Assembly: GCA_902519235.1 (NCBI GenBank)
Contig: CABYJE010000002.1
Coordinates: forward strand, 1 to 64,000
Origin: an uncultured Prochlorococcus sp.
Lineage (GTDB): Bacteria > Cyanobacteriota > Cyanobacteriia > PCC-6307 > Cyanobiaceae
Direction: 5' to 3'
DNA: 64,000 bases
Part shown: piece after piece, positions 1-11,684 of the stretch
How the letters are laid out: each line of letters opens with the position of its first letter
Position numbering within the stretch: position 1 is the first letter of the stretch
The notes under the pieces: generated by a model
The model's input: the letters and a program-made list of their open reading frames with translations, nothing else
Database searches by the model: none
Told to the model about the DNA's origin: nothing
Position numbers and translations under genes: made by a program

Positions 1-1
1 T

Positions 2-238
2 ACTTTTGGTTTTAGTATTTTTATAGGTGCAATTGCCGGCATTTTTTACCTACGTTTGCTTGCTAAAAGTATAGGGAAACTTGGTAAAGAATCATCAGGT
101 GTATCAAAATTGCAACTATTAGTTCCAGTTTGCCTCTTTATTTTTGCCAGCAAGCTAGGATCTTTGGATATTTTTCCTGCGATGATAGGTTTTTTCATTT
201 ATAAGCCTTCGCTTATTCTTTATTTTTCACGTTCTTAA
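2..238 (+). CDS. atpI: ATP synthase protein I, C-terminal part
   Basis: Reading frame open from the left edge and ending in TAA at 236-238, so the start lies outside the window. The visible 78 residues are hydrophobic, with two or three likely membrane segments. The protein sits directly before subunit a, the position of AtpI in bacterial F-type ATP synthase operons, where it is thought to assist c-ring assembly or cation supply. A TTG at 56 could be mistaken for a start, but the frame continues upstream without a stop. Call rests mainly on position and hydrophobicity. Confidence 0.8.
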   Translation, partial: TFGFSIFIGAIAGIFYLRLLAKSIGKLGKESSGVSKLQLLVPVCLFIFASKLGSLDIFPAMIGFFIYKPSLILYFSRS

Positions 239-260
239 GTAAATTTTTTATTCAAAACAA

Positions 261-986
261 ATGTTTTTTAATTCCTTGCTTACAAATTTTGCAGCATTAG
301 AAGTTGGTCAACATCTTTATTGGCAAATTGGAAATATCAGACTTCATGGGCAGGTATTTTTAACATCATGGATTTTATTAGGAGCGTTATTAGTTTTTAT
401 TTCTCTAGGAACTAAAAAAATGGAAAATGATCCTAAAGGCCTACAAAACTTGCTTGAGTTCCTCTGGGATTACATAAGAGATCTTGCTAGGACTCAAATA
501 GGTGAAAAAGTGTATAGAGATTGGATGCCATTTATAGGTACTATATTTTTATTTGTCTTTGTTAGTAATTGGGGAGGAGCTTTAATTCCTTGGAGATTGA
601 TTAAGTTACCAAGTGGAGAATTAGGAGCACCTACTGCAGATATCAATACAACTATAGCCTTGGCTTTATTGGTTTCACTTTCTTATTTTTATGCAGGTTT
701 AAGCAATAAGGGTTGGAGATACTTCGAATATTATGTTCACCCAACTCCTATTATGCTTCCTTTCAAAATTCTAGAGGACTTTACGAAACCTTTATCACTC
801 TCTTTTAGGCTATTTGGAAATATTTTGGCTGATGAACTTGTTGTTGGTGTTCTAGTCTTTTTAGTTCCGCTAATTCTCCCAATACCTGTTATGTTCCTAG
901 GATTATTTACTAGTGCAATTCAGGCATTGATTTTCGCCACTTTAGCGGCCTATTACATTGGTGAAGCTGTTGAAGAACATCATTAG
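261..986 (+). CDS. atpB: ATP synthase subunit a (F0)
   Basis: 241-residue thylakoid and plasma-membrane proton channel subunit. The essential arginine is in the segment [12 protein letters not shown] (Arg about residue 183), which works with the c-ring glutamate during rotation. Multiple membrane helices follow the usual subunit a pattern and the C-terminus ends in acidic and histidine residues. ATG start 22 bases after the upstream stop. Next gene is subunit c, as expected. Confidence 0.98.
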   Translation: MFFNSLLTNFAALEVGQHLYWQIGNIRLHGQVFLTSWILLGALLVFISLGTKKMENDPKGLQNLLEFLWDYIRDLARTQIGEKVYRDWMPFIGTIFLFVFVSNWGGALIPWRLIKLPSGELGAPTADINTTIALALLVSLSYFYAGLSNKGWRYFEYYVHPTPIMLPFKILEDFTKPLSLSFRLFGNILADELVVGVLVFLVPLILPIPVMFLGLFTSAIQALIFATLAAYYIGEAVEEHH

Positions 987-1053
987 CTTTCTTCTAATAC
1001 ACTCAGACACTTTTACAAAGGGTCTGTAATCTGGCAAAATATCTAATCGCGTA

Positions 1054-1072
1054 GGTCTGAAAATATCAGACC
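1054..1072 (+). promoter_or_regulatory. Stem-loop between atpB and atpE
   Basis: GGTCTGA and TCAGACC form a perfect 7-bp stem around a 5-base loop in the 164-base gap before the c-subunit gene. Unlike the other gaps in this operon it is long. No T-run follows, so it is more likely a processing or mRNA-stability element, or part of a promoter leader, that helps the c subunit to be made in excess of the others. That role is inference. Confidence 0.5.
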
Positions 1073-1132
1073 CATTCTTAAAAGAAAGGATGTCCAAGCG
1101 TGTATGACAACAAAGATTATCACAAGTATTAA

Positions 1133-1396
<264 letters not shown>

Positions 1397-1464
1397 AAGT
1401 TAATATTGCTTCTAATTCTTATTAGCAATATTTTAATTTAATTTTTTAACTTCAACTGAATCAT

Positions 1465-1926
1465 ATGTTGGTTTTTAATTTTTTTGGTGCTACAGAAGGT
1501 GGATTATTTGATATAAATGCCACTCTGCCTCTAATGGCGATACAAGTAGTTGCGCTTACTTACATATTAAATTCTCTCTTTTTTAAGCCTGTAGGCAATG
1601 TTGTAGAAAAAAGAGAAAAGTTTGTAAGTAATAATATTATTGAGGCCAAAAATAAACTTTCTGAAGTTAAAAAATTAGAAGCTGATTTATTAAGTCAGCT
1701 TCAAAGTGCGCGTACAGAAGCTCTAAGAATTGTGAGCGAAGCTGAGGATGAGTCTGACAAGCTCTATAAAGAAGCACTAGAACTTGCTAACAATGAAGCA
1801 AATGCTTCAAAAGAAAAAGCAAGACTAGAAATTGAAAGTCAGACATCTGCTGCTCGTGATCAACTTTCTAAAGAGGCTGATGATCTAAGCGAACTTATTG
1901 TTAATAGATTGATTCTAGAAAAATGA
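1465..1926 (+). CDS. atpF2: ATP synthase subunit b'
   Basis: 153 residues: one N-terminal membrane helix (about residues 17-40) then a long charged helix suited to the peripheral stalk dimer with subunit b. A second, diverged b-type subunit directly before b is the hallmark of photosynthetic bacteria and plastids; cyanobacterial literature often calls it atpG. The stop overlaps the start of atpF by four bases (ATGA), so translation is probably coupled and equimolar. Confidence 0.95.
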   Translation: MLVFNFFGATEGGLFDINATLPLMAIQVVALTYILNSLFFKPVGNVVEKREKFVSNNIIEAKNKLSEVKKLEADLLSQLQSARTEALRIVSEAEDESDKLYKEALELANNEANASKEKARLEIESQTSAARDQLSKEADDLSELIVNRLILEK

Positions 1927-2435
1927 ATTTAACTCTTTTAGCTACAGAAGGTTTTGGATTGAATTTCAATTTATTCGAAACTAATATCCTTAATTGGGCT
2001 GTAGTAGTTTTCGGTCTTTATAAATTTTTGCCGGGTTTCCTAGGTAAAATGCTTCAAAAAAGGAGAGAAGGAATCCTTCTTGAATTAAAAGATGCTGAAG
2101 ATCGACTCCTAAATGCAACTCAAGCTTTAGAAAAGGCGAAGAAAGATTTATCTTCAGCAGAAGAAAAAGCTTCTCAAATAAAAGCAGATTCCCTTAAAAG
2201 ATCTGAATCAATCAGAATGGAAAGTGAGAAAAAAGCGATAGAAGAGATGGCACGAATTAAACAAAGTGCAATTTCTGATGAGAGCTCTGAGGCATCCAGA
2301 GCAATTTCTCAACTTCGAAAAGAAGCTATTGAACTAGCAATTAAGAAAGCTTTAGATTCTCTCCCAAATCGACTTGATAAAACAACACAAGAAAATTTGG
2401 TAACTCAATCAATTAATAATATTGAGGTGAACTAA
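1923..2435 (+). CDS. atpF: ATP synthase subunit b
   Basis: 170 residues with an N-terminal membrane anchor (about residues 22-42) and a long Lys/Glu/Ala-rich coiled-coil stalk. Pairs with b' to hold the alpha3beta3 head to subunit a. Starts inside the end of the b' gene and its stop codon TAA touches the ATG of the delta gene at 2435. Confidence 0.97.
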   Translation: MNLTLLATEGFGLNFNLFETNILNWAVVVFGLYKFLPGFLGKMLQKRREGILLELKDAEDRLLNATQALEKAKKDLSSAEEKASQIKADSLKRSESIRMESEKKAIEEMARIKQSAISDESSEASRAISQLRKEAIELAIKKALDSLPNRLDKTTQENLVTQSINNIEVN

Positions 2436-2977
2436 TGCCACTTTTAAATTCAGTTACTACACCATACGCAGAAGCATTACTTCAAGTTGTGAATGAAAAT
2501 TCGCAAACTGAAGAGATGGTTTCTGAGGTTAAACAACTCTTGGAATTAATAAATGATTCCCCTGAATTGGAGAAGGCACTATCCTCTCCTATTTTAGAGA
2601 CAGATGCTAAGAAGAAAATCATTATTGAAATTTTTTCAAATAAGGTTAATTCTTCTTTACTGAATTTCTTAAAATTATTGGCCGATAGGCAAAGAATTGG
2701 AATCCTTACTTCTATCCTTGATAGGTTTTTAGAGATTTACCGAGAAAATAGTAATATTGCTTTGGCAACTGTTACTTCTGCAGTCGAGCTTACTGATGAA
2801 CAGAAAGGTTTAATTACCAAAAAGATCATCAATATTGCTGGAACAGAAAAATTAGAACTTGTAACTAAAATCGATCCATCTCTCATTGGTGGTTTCGTCG
2901 CCAGTGTAGGATCAAAAGTAATTGATGCTTCCCTTGCCTCACAAATTAGAAAACTTGGCTTAACTCTTTCCAAGTAA
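2435..2977 (+). CDS. atpH: ATP synthase subunit delta
   Basis: 180-residue soluble subunit that links the peripheral stalk to the top of the F1 head. N-terminal helical region (PYAEALLQVV) and C-terminal motif PSLIGGFVASVGSKVIDAS are the two conserved parts of the OSCP/delta family. One-base overlap with atpF upstream and a short gap to atpA. Confidence 0.97.
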   Translation: MPLLNSVTTPYAEALLQVVNENSQTEEMVSEVKQLLELINDSPELEKALSSPILETDAKKKIIIEIFSNKVNSSLLNFLKLLADRQRIGILTSILDRFLEIYRENSNIALATVTSAVELTDEQKGLITKKIINIAGTEKLELVTKIDPSLIGGFVASVGSKVIDASLASQIRKLGLTLSK

Positions 2978-2995
2978 CTTTTAAATCAACCTTAA

Positions 2996-4525
<1,530 letters not shown>

Positions 4526-4544
4526 ATTTATTTAAGGAGATACC

Positions 4545-5495
4545 ATGGCAAATCTTAAAGAGATTAGAGATCGAATTGTTTCCGTTAAAAATACAAGAAA
4601 AATAACGGAGGCCATGAGACTTGTTGCAGCTGCAAAAGTTAGGAGAGCTCAAGATCAAGTTCTCAAGAGTAGACCTTTTGCAGATAAACTTGCACGGGTC
4701 TTAGAAAATATTCAATCTAGAGTACAATTTGAGGCTGTCGACTCTCCTCTATTATCCAAAAGAGAAGTAAAAAGCATCACCTTGGTTTGCATAACTGCGG
4801 ATAGAGGTTTATGCGGTGGTTACAACACAAATATAATAAAAAAGGTAGAAATAAGATATGCAGAATTAGTCAAACAAGGGTATCAGCCAAATTTAATTTT
4901 GGTAGGAAAGAAAGCTATTGGATATTTTCAAAATAGAAAGGATAGATATGTAATTAAAAGTACTTTCAAAGAACTTGAACAGGTACCTACAGTCAAGGAC
5001 TCTGAAGGAGTTACAAATGAGATTTTAGCTGAATTTCTTTCAGAAAATTCTGATAGGGTGGAAATTATTTACACGAAATTCATCACTCTAGTTAGCTGCG
5101 CCCCTGTCGTTCAAACACTATTGCCGCTTGACCCTCAAGGAATTGCTGAGGAAAACGATGAAATTTTTAGGTTGACTACAAAAGATAGTAAGTTACTTGT
5201 TGAAAAATCAAATATTGAAAAAAGTGATCCAGAGAAGTTGCCATCAGATATTGTTTTTGAACAAAGTCCTGATCAACTATTAGATTCTTTATTACCATTA
5301 TATTTACAGAATCAGGTACTAAGAGCTCTTCAAGAGTCGGCAGCTTCAGAACTCGCTTGCAGGATGACTGCTATGAATAATGCGAGTGATAATGCTAAAG
5401 AATTAGCTAGTACTTTGAATCTAACCTATAACAAAGCCAGACAAGCAGCTATTACTCAAGAAATATTAGAAGTTGTAGGAGGTTCAGCAGTTTAG
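4545..5495 (+). CDS. atpG: ATP synthase subunit gamma
   Basis: 316-residue central rotor shaft. The start [20 protein letters not shown] and the end [11 protein letters not shown] are the conserved coiled-coil parts. An insertion near residues 195-240, relative to many bacterial gamma subunits, matches the extra regulatory loop seen in cyanobacteria; unlike chloroplasts it has no redox cysteine pair that I can see. Last ATP synthase gene of this operon; beta and epsilon lie elsewhere at 13.8-15.7 kb on the other strand. Confidence 0.98.
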   Translation: MANLKEIRDRIVSVKNTRKITEAMRLVAAAKVRRAQDQVLKSRPFADKLARVLENIQSRVQFEAVDSPLLSKREVKSITLVCITADRGLCGGYNTNIIKKVEIRYAELVKQGYQPNLILVGKKAIGYFQNRKDRYVIKSTFKELEQVPTVKDSEGVTNEILAEFLSENSDRVEIIYTKFITLVSCAPVVQTLLPLDPQGIAEENDEIFRLTTKDSKLLVEKSNIEKSDPEKLPSDIVFEQSPDQLLDSLLPLYLQNQVLRALQESAASELACRMTAMNNASDNAKELASTLNLTYNKARQAAITQEILEVVGGSAV

Positions 5496-5511
5496 CAATA
5501 AGATTTAGGAT

Positions 5512-5838
5512 ATGCCTGAATACAATATCAAAGTTCAATTTGAGCAAAAGACTTTTAGTTTTTTATGTTCTGAAGATCAAGATATTATTTCAGCAGCAAA
5601 AATGAATGGAATAGATTTACCAAGTAGTTGTTGTTCAGGAGTTTGTACAGATTGTGCATCCATGATATTGGAAGGATCTGTAGATCAAGAAGATGCAATG
5701 GGATTAAATGATGATTTGAGGGAAAAGGGCTTTGCACTTTTGTGCGTGGCATATCCTAAGTCAGATTTGAATATTGTTATTGGAAAAGAAGTCGAAGATG
5801 ATTTATATAATGATCAATTTGGTAAATATCAAAAATGA
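5512..5838 (+). CDS. 2Fe-2S plant-type ferredoxin
   Basis: 108-residue soluble electron carrier. The cluster ligands have the plant-type spacing: Cys40, Cys45, Cys48 in the segment SSCCSGVCTDC and Cys78 in ALLCVAYP. More diverged than the main photosynthetic ferredoxin and with a longer C-terminal tail, so it is probably a special-purpose ferredoxin. Follows gamma by 16 bases and overlaps the next small gene by four bases (ATGA), suggesting a shared transcript. Confidence 0.93.
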   Translation: MPEYNIKVQFEQKTFSFLCSEDQDIISAAKMNGIDLPSSCCSGVCTDCASMILEGSVDQEDAMGLNDDLREKGFALLCVAYPKSDLNIVIGKEVEDDLYNDQFGKYQK

Positions 5839-6026
5839 AATTAAGTTCAATTGATTATTATTTAGATTGGCCAGTTTCAATAAAATTAAAAAATCTAAGG
5901 GAATTTATCATTACAAATTTAGAAAAAAAAGGTGATTTAATTCGATGGTCAATTGTTGATATTCAAAATTCTATTGACTCTTTTGGAACAAAAAAACTTA
6001 AAATTAAAGCTGTATTAGCTAATTAA
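5835..6026 (+). CDS. Small conserved hypothetical protein
   Basis: 63 residues starting MKLSSIDYYLDWPVS, no signal peptide or membrane helix, mixed charge. Its start overlaps the ferredoxin stop as ATGA and the DUF3326 gene follows 27 bases later, so it lies in a tight unit. I do not recognise a fold; the coupling to the ferredoxin suggests a linked role. Confidence 0.8.
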   Translation: MKLSSIDYYLDWPVSIKLKNLREFIITNLEKKGDLIRWSIVDIQNSIDSFGTKKLKIKAVLAN

Positions 6027-6053
6027 AAAATATAAATTGAAATATTTCTAATA

Positions 6054-7112
6054 ATGGAAAATTCACCAACAATATTTATTGTTCCAACTGGTATTGGTTG
6101 TGAAGTAGGAGGTTTTGCTGGGGATGCACTTCCTACCGCTAAATTACTAGCATCGGCAAGTGGATGTTTAATTACTCATCCAAATGTTATGAATGGCGGT
6201 ACTCTTTCTGAAAAAGATAAAAATATTTTTTATGTTGAGGGCTATAGTTTAGACCGACTTGCAAAAGGAGAAATCGCTTTAAAAAGGGTAAAGCAACAGA
6301 AAATTGGGATAATTTTTGATTCAGCCATTGAAAGAGAAATATTAGTAAGACACTTACAGGTTGCTGATGCATGTGTTTCTACTTTAGGGATTAATGTTCA
6401 TTCTTATGTGATTACAAAAAAGCCATTAAACATAGTTATTGATTCTGATTCTTCAAAAATCAGTGGTGGCATAATTGAAAATCCTGATACTCTAATTGAT
6501 GCTGGAAAATTTTTAATAGAAAAAGGAGTTACGGCAATAGCAATTGTTGCAAAATTTCCAGATGATTCAGATTCTTTAGAAACAAATATCTATCGAGAGG
6601 GGAAAGGGGTTGATCCTATTTCTGGAGTCGAAGCAGTTATAAGTCATTTAATAAGCAAATTTTTAAAAGTACCCTGTGCTCATTCACCTGCTCTAAATCT
6701 AATTGAATTGAATGAAAATTTAGATCCTCGTGCAGCTTCAGAAGAAATAGGATACACTTTTTTACCATCAGTACTGATTGGATTAAGCAATGCACCTGAT
6801 ATTGTTGAATTGCCCGCTAGAAATGAATTAATATCACTACACCCCGATCAGATTGAATCTATTGTTGTTCCTAATGGGGCACTAGGTGGAGAAGCAGTAC
6901 TAGCAGGGATTGAAAAAGGTTTAAATATCATATCTGTAAGAAATAAAAACACATTAAAAGTGACAAATGAGTTTTATGACTATCCGAATCTTTTTGAAGT
7001 GGATAATTATTTAGAAGCTGCAGGCATAATTCTTGCTATCAAAAAAGGTATAAACCTTGATTCAGTTAAACGGCCTTTAAAAAAAATCCAACAGTGTTCT
7101 TATAGTGATTAA
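6054..7112 (+). CDS. DUF3326 family protein
   Basis: 352 residues. The opening, FIVPTGIGCEVGGFAGDALP, rich in glycine and followed by an alternating alpha/beta pattern, matches the cyanobacterial DUF3326 family, whose biochemical role is unknown to me. Several glycine-rich turns (PNGALGGEAVLAG) suggest a nucleotide-like ligand. Converges with nadE: the two stop codons overlap by four bases at 7109-7112. Confidence 0.85.
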   Translation: MENSPTIFIVPTGIGCEVGGFAGDALPTAKLLASASGCLITHPNVMNGGTLSEKDKNIFYVEGYSLDRLAKGEIALKRVKQQKIGIIFDSAIEREILVRHLQVADACVSTLGINVHSYVITKKPLNIVIDSDSSKISGGIIENPDTLIDAGKFLIEKGVTAIAIVAKFPDDSDSLETNIYREGKGVDPISGVEAVISHLISKFLKVPCAHSPALNLIELNENLDPRAASEEIGYTFLPSVLIGLSNAPDIVELPARNELISLHPDQIESIVVPNGALGGEAVLAGIEKGLNIISVRNKNTLKVTNEFYDYPNLFEVDNYLEAAGIILAIKKGINLDSVKRPLKKIQQCSYSD

Positions 7113-8806
7113 TAAGATATTGCTATGGGAACTCTCCAGTCACTTCCTAATGATTGACTGCTTAGTTTTAGGATAGGAGGAGCCTGCTTTCTTTTAAATT
7201 CCGCTTTTTTTAGGAGTGAGATAATTTTTAAAATTAAATCTTTTTTATAACCTTCTTCTTCTAGTTGTTGTAAATCTTTTTTCTCTTCAATAATTCCTTT
7301 AAGAATATTATCTAGTACGGAATAAGGTGGTAGAGAATCAGTATCTAATTGATTAGGACCTAATTCTGCACTTGGAGCTTTCGTACGTATATTTTCTCCA
7401 ATTATATCTACATTAGTATCTAACATATATGATTTTCTGTGATTTATTGAATCTTCACTATCAAGCCAATTGCATAATTTAAAAACATTAGTTTTATATA
7501 AATCACCTATTACCGATAAGCCCCCATTCATATCACCATAAAGTGTGCAATATCCTACAGCTAGCTCTGATTTATTTCCTGTTGAAAGTAATAAATGCTT
7601 CTCTTGATTTGCTAAAGCCATCAGGAGCGTTCCTCTTATTCTTGATTGAATATTTTGATTTGTTATTTCAGCCATTTCGAAAGATATGGTATTTAAAAAA
7701 GATTCTTCAAAAGAGCTCATCAAATTTTCAATTGGAATGCTATTGAAATTTATTTTTAATCTTCTCGCTAAATCTTTCGCATCACTCTTTGAATGAGATG
7801 AGCTCCACTTAGAGGGCATTGAGACGCAATAAATATTATTACTGCCAAGAGCAGCTGTCGCAATTGCTGAAACTAGTGCTGAATCAATTCCACCACTTAG
7901 TCCAATTAAAGCTGTTTTAAAACCGCATTTTTGAGCATAATCCCTAACACCAAGAACTAATGCATCAAAAATTGATGACATCTCAGACTTTTCACATTTA
8001 TTTTTTTGAGGTTTTGTTTGCTCAATGTCCCAACTTGAGAGGTCTTCTGTAAAAGATTTTAATTGCTTAATTTTAGATCCATTCTTATCAAGAATAAAAC
8101 TATTTCCATCAAAAATTAAATTATCATTTGCTCCAATCTGGTTTACATATATCAGCGGTACTTGAAGATATTTAGCAGCAAAACTGGAAACTTTAGATCT
8201 TAGCTCTAACTTTTTGAAGGTATATGGGGAGGCTGATAAGTTCACTAAGATATCAACTTTTTTTTTCTTTAATTCAAAAATAGGATTCTTTTTATGAATT
8301 CCTCTACCCTCTATATTTTTGTTGACCCATAAATCCTCACATATTGTAAAGCCAAGTCGCCAAGTTTTATTATTAATTTCTTTTGTTAATACGGAAACTT
8401 TTTCTTCTGATCTAAAGTATCTTTTCTCATCAAATACTTCATAGGTGGGAAGAATAATTTTACGAGCAATTATTTTCCACTCTCCGCGCTCAAGCATTGC
8501 AATAGAATTATAAAGATTTGGGAAAAAAGAATCATTTATTATCTCAGCTATCCCTACTGTGATGCTAATATTTCCATATTTTTTATTAATATCTAAGGCT
8601 AATTGGTCAAGAATTTGATATTGATTTTTGATTAAATTTTTTTTTAGAAGTAAGTCGTTTGCTGGATATCCCCATAATGATAATTCTGGAGTAAGAACTA
8701 AATCAGCAGAAGTTGCGCTAGCTTTTGAGGCAATACAAAGTATTTTTTTTGCATTACCCTCTAAATCCCCAACAACTGGATTAATTTGAGCAAGTAAAAA
8801 CTTCAT
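7109..8806 (-). CDS. nadE: Glutamine-dependent NAD+ synthetase
   Basis: 565-residue two-domain enzyme making NAD from deamido-NAD, ATP and glutamine. The N-terminal nitrilase-type glutaminase has Glu in LTPELSLWGYP, Lys in ARKIILPTYEVF and the nucleophile Cys in FTICEDLWV. The C-terminal synthetase has the ATP pyrophosphatase loop LIGLSGGIDSALVSA. Overlaps nadD by four bases, so two consecutive steps of NAD synthesis are translationally coupled. Confidence 0.97.
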   Translation of the reverse strand: MKFLLAQINPVVGDLEGNAKKILCIASKASATSADLVLTPELSLWGYPANDLLLKKNLIKNQYQILDQLALDINKKYGNISITVGIAEIINDSFFPNLYNSIAMLERGEWKIIARKIILPTYEVFDEKRYFRSEEKVSVLTKEINNKTWRLGFTICEDLWVNKNIEGRGIHKKNPIFELKKKKVDILVNLSASPYTFKKLELRSKVSSFAAKYLQVPLIYVNQIGANDNLIFDGNSFILDKNGSKIKQLKSFTEDLSSWDIEQTKPQKNKCEKSEMSSIFDALVLGVRDYAQKCGFKTALIGLSGGIDSALVSAIATAALGSNNIYCVSMPSKWSSSHSKSDAKDLARRLKINFNSIPIENLMSSFEESFLNTISFEMAEITNQNIQSRIRGTLLMALANQEKHLLLSTGNKSELAVGYCTLYGDMNGGLSVIGDLYKTNVFKLCNWLDSEDSINHRKSYMLDTNVDIIGENIRTKAPSAELGPNQLDTDSLPPYSVLDNILKGIIEEKKDLQQLEEEGYKKDLILKIISLLKKAEFKRKQAPPILKLSSQSLGSDWRVPIAISY

Positions 8807-9381
8807 TCAACTAATTTAGTGGATTTATATAAATTATTCTTTTTAACAATATCTATTAATGAAGTTGGTAAATTAGAATAATTAAAATTTGACCTGAGCT
8901 TAGAACTTGAAATGTTTGGAATTTTTATCGTTGAAATCTTAAATTTCACTTCATAAGTTTCTAACATTTTAAGAGTATTTGATTCAACAGGATATCCCTC
9001 TCTTAAAATTACTAAAAAACTAACCTCAGCAGTAATTTTATCAAAATTTTTCCAGTAGAAAATATCTTTAATTAAATCACTTCCAATAACAAAATCTAAA
9101 TTATTGAATTCATAAATCCTTTTACATTTTTTAATTGAGTCTACCGCCCATTGGCTACTAACATTTTGATTAAATACAATTTTAGGATTATCTAAATCTT
9201 GAATGAGAGTTTTTAATAAATGACTACGAATTGAGATATCCTCTTTGTGATTTTTGTTGGGGTTGTTACTAACATAGCCGATTGTAAAAGAATATATTTT
9301 GGATAATTCTTCAAGTATTTTTTTATGTCCAATGGTAGGTGGATCTGCACTTGTACCAAATAATGCAATGCTTTTTCCCAT
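8803..9381 (-). CDS. nadD: Nicotinate-nucleotide adenylyltransferase
   Basis: 192 residues. The phosphate-binding start is GTSADPPTIGHKK, a variant of the usual GGTFDPxHxGH, and a C-terminal SSSKLRSN matches the ISSTxIR signature. Makes deamido-NAD, the substrate of NadE encoded directly downstream. The unusual first motif keeps both the Pro and the two-base spaced His. Preceded by a GTPase gene seven bases upstream. Confidence 0.92.
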   Translation of the reverse strand: MGKSIALFGTSADPPTIGHKKILEELSKIYSFTIGYVSNNPNKNHKEDISIRSHLLKTLIQDLDNPKIVFNQNVSSQWAVDSIKKCKRIYEFNNLDFVIGSDLIKDIFYWKNFDKITAEVSFLVILREGYPVESNTLKMLETYEVKFKISTIKIPNISSSKLRSNFNYSNLPTSLIDIVKKNNLYKSTKLVE

Positions 9382-9388
9382 AAAAGTG

Positions 9389-10630
9389 TTAAGGCAGAAT
9401 GCTAATAAAATTACTATTTAAATTTCTATTTGAAAAATAAATATTTATGTGGTTAAAAATCTCTGGATCATTAAAAGTCAAATTTTTGATCATAATGGCA
9501 GGTTCTATAAAAGAAGCTTTGCTTCTTATAAATATCTCTTTTGCTGCTAATTTCCCTAGGATTTTTGTGGAATGCACCGCGATTGCTGCTTGAATAATTG
9601 CTATGGGTCCATAGGGTAATAATGAAAGCCCATTAGTAAAAGGTGCTGTTAATAAAATTACTTTCTTAATAAGGTTGAAAGAGGCATTGATGCTGACTTG
9701 AGTGACTCCCAAACACAAATTATTAATGGATATATTTTTAAATATTTTTCTTGTAGATTCACCTTTCAACTTTAAGCCGTAAATCTTGCTTAATTCATTA
9801 ATCAATGCAGTATCTAGGGCGAAACTACCAGCAACATCAAATAAAATAAAAGGATTAAGCGCTACTGCAGATGCCTTTATAGTCGAAAATTTACCAATTG
9901 TTGATTGAGCTAATTTCTGCCTTCTTTTCAATCTTTGCTCCTTTATTCGCAGAAACAATTTGTCAGCTAATTGAATACAATTAAGTGTTAATAGTAACTC
10001 ACCATATTGATTTATGAATTTTGTCATGTAATTTTCAAGATTGCTTTCATTATTAATAATTATTGGGATATTTAAATCTTTTGGAAGCTTAAACTTTATA
10101 TTTTCAATTATTTCTTTTAATTCATTTTTATTAAATAGATCGATTTTGTTTAAGATTACAATAATTTTTTTTCCATCTTTTATAAAAGAGCTTATTTCGC
10201 TTAACTCATTTCTATTTAAATCTCCAGAAACTATAAATAATACAAGATCTGACTGACTTATATAAGAGTAAACTTTATCTGGGAATTTAATATTGCAGAA
10301 ATCAAATCCTGGAGAATCTAGTAATTCTAAACTATTTAGTGTTTGATCTTTAATAGTCCAAGTTTCCAATTGTATTTCTTTTGTAGTCCCATTAATTATA
10401 TCTGTTTTGAATATGTCATTTTTTAATAAAGAATTTAAGACAGAAGATTTTCCTACACCTGATTTACCATATACGCCAATTCTTATTTTTTTTTCTTTGA
10501 GTCTTAAAAGTTGTTGATTAAAAGAAATTATTTCTCTATTAAGAAAACTTTTTTCAAAATTAGTGAGATCAATAGTCTCCCACCATTTTTTTAACAGTAA
10601 ATAATTATCTTTAATTTTTAATTGTTTCAT
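9389..10630 (-). CDS. Era-like GTPase with C-terminal membrane domain
   Basis: 413 residues. G1 loop GKSGVGKSS (about residues 55-63), G3 DSPGF, and G4 NKIDL are all present. The C-terminal 180 residues contain hydrophobic, glycine/alanine-rich segments of DUF697 type seen in cyanobacterial GTPases that attach to membranes. Start overlaps the stop of the CNNM-type gene by four bases. Cellular target unknown; ribosome or membrane dynamics are possible. Confidence 0.85.
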   Translation of the reverse strand: MKQLKIKDNYLLLKKWWETIDLTNFEKSFLNREIISFNQQLLRLKEKKIRIGVYGKSGVGKSSVLNSLLKNDIFKTDIINGTTKEIQLETWTIKDQTLNSLELLDSPGFDFCNIKFPDKVYSYISQSDLVLFIVSGDLNRNELSEISSFIKDGKKIIVILNKIDLFNKNELKEIIENIKFKLPKDLNIPIIINNESNLENYMTKFINQYGELLLTLNCIQLADKLFLRIKEQRLKRRQKLAQSTIGKFSTIKASAVALNPFILFDVAGSFALDTALINELSKIYGLKLKGESTRKIFKNISINNLCLGVTQVSINASFNLIKKVILLTAPFTNGLSLLPYGPIAIIQAAIAVHSTKILGKLAAKEIFIRSKASFIEPAIMIKNLTFNDPEIFNHINIYFSNRNLNSNFISILP

Positions 10631-11610
10631 GATTTATTTTTCCACCAACCGGCTAATACAGATAAAACAGCTTCTGCACCAATAATTCCCACGAATCCCC
10701 CGAATTCATCTACTACTACTTTCACTCCTTTATGATTCTTGTCAAATTTAGTTAATAATTGATCTGCTTTAATCATTTCAGGAATGTAGTCCACAGGTTC
10801 GCAAATTTCTGATAATAATTTTTTATTTTCCCCATTAATTAATTCTGCCAACATTTTTTCACGCTTTACTACCCCTTGTATTTTGTCAACTTTATCTCCC
10901 AAAATAACCCACCATGGAGAGCTGTCAGACATTATGAGTTTTGAAATTTCATCAAGATTTGCAGACCCATCAAGACAAGGTGCCGATACCCTAGGGATCA
11001 TTAAGTCTTTAGCTTTTAAATCATTTAATTGAAAAACCTTAAATATCATTGCTGCCTCATCAGGTTCTATAAAACCTTTCTGACTCCCAATTTTTGCCAT
11101 TTGTCTAATTTCTTCTTCATCAGTTGAAATTTCGTTTTCTGCTGTAATAACTGGAAATATCTGTTCAATTAATATTAAGAACGGCCTCATTAAAGTATTT
11201 AATATTCTCAAGATAGGAACAGATAATAATGCTATTTGAACTGAAAATCTTGTACCAAGAGCTTTGGGTAGTACTTCTCCTACTAAAACAACAAGTATAT
11301 AAAAAGCTATTGAAAAAAGGGTTAAACCAAAACTGCTATTAATTACCAAAGCTCCGTATACTCCTAAAATAAGACTGCCAATAATATTAAATCCATTATT
11401 AGTAATAGTAATTACAGTAAGTGTACGTCCAAGATGTTTTCTAAGTTTTAGAAGTTGATTTGCAGAACTTTTTGGCTTTTGTTTTGAGGCAATTTCTAAA
11501 ATTCTTATTGAATTTACAGCTAAAAAAGCTGCTTCTACTCCCGAACAACATGCTGATCCAATTAGAATAATTATTATAAGTAAAAGTAAACCGTAAACTC
11601 CTGGTTCCAT
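10627..11610 (-). CDS. CNNM/HlyC/CorC-type membrane protein with CBS region
   Basis: 327 residues. Several membrane helices in the first 140 residues (DUF21-type, with the signature GEVLPKALG) followed by a soluble part with MIPR at the entry of paired CBS-like repeats. Homologues are implicated in divalent cation, mainly magnesium, transport; older names call them hemolysins. The C-terminal CorC-HlyC domain seems absent. First gene of the minus-strand run that leads to nadE. Confidence 0.88.
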   Translation of the reverse strand: MEPGVYGLLLLIIIILIGSACCSGVEAAFLAVNSIRILEIASKQKPKSSANQLLKLRKHLGRTLTVITITNNGFNIIGSLILGVYGALVINSSFGLTLFSIAFYILVVLVGEVLPKALGTRFSVQIALLSVPILRILNTLMRPFLILIEQIFPVITAENEISTDEEEIRQMAKIGSQKGFIEPDEAAMIFKVFQLNDLKAKDLMIPRVSAPCLDGSANLDEISKLIMSDSSPWWVILGDKVDKIQGVVKREKMLAELINGENKKLLSEICEPVDYIPEMIKADQLLTKFDKNHKGVKVVVDEFGGFVGIIGAEAVLSVLAGWWKNKS

Positions 11611-11684
11611 TAAAGTAGATTAGGTGTTAAATCTGTTTTAATTCATTCTTCCATTTTTTTTTTAAACACGCCAATACACAATTT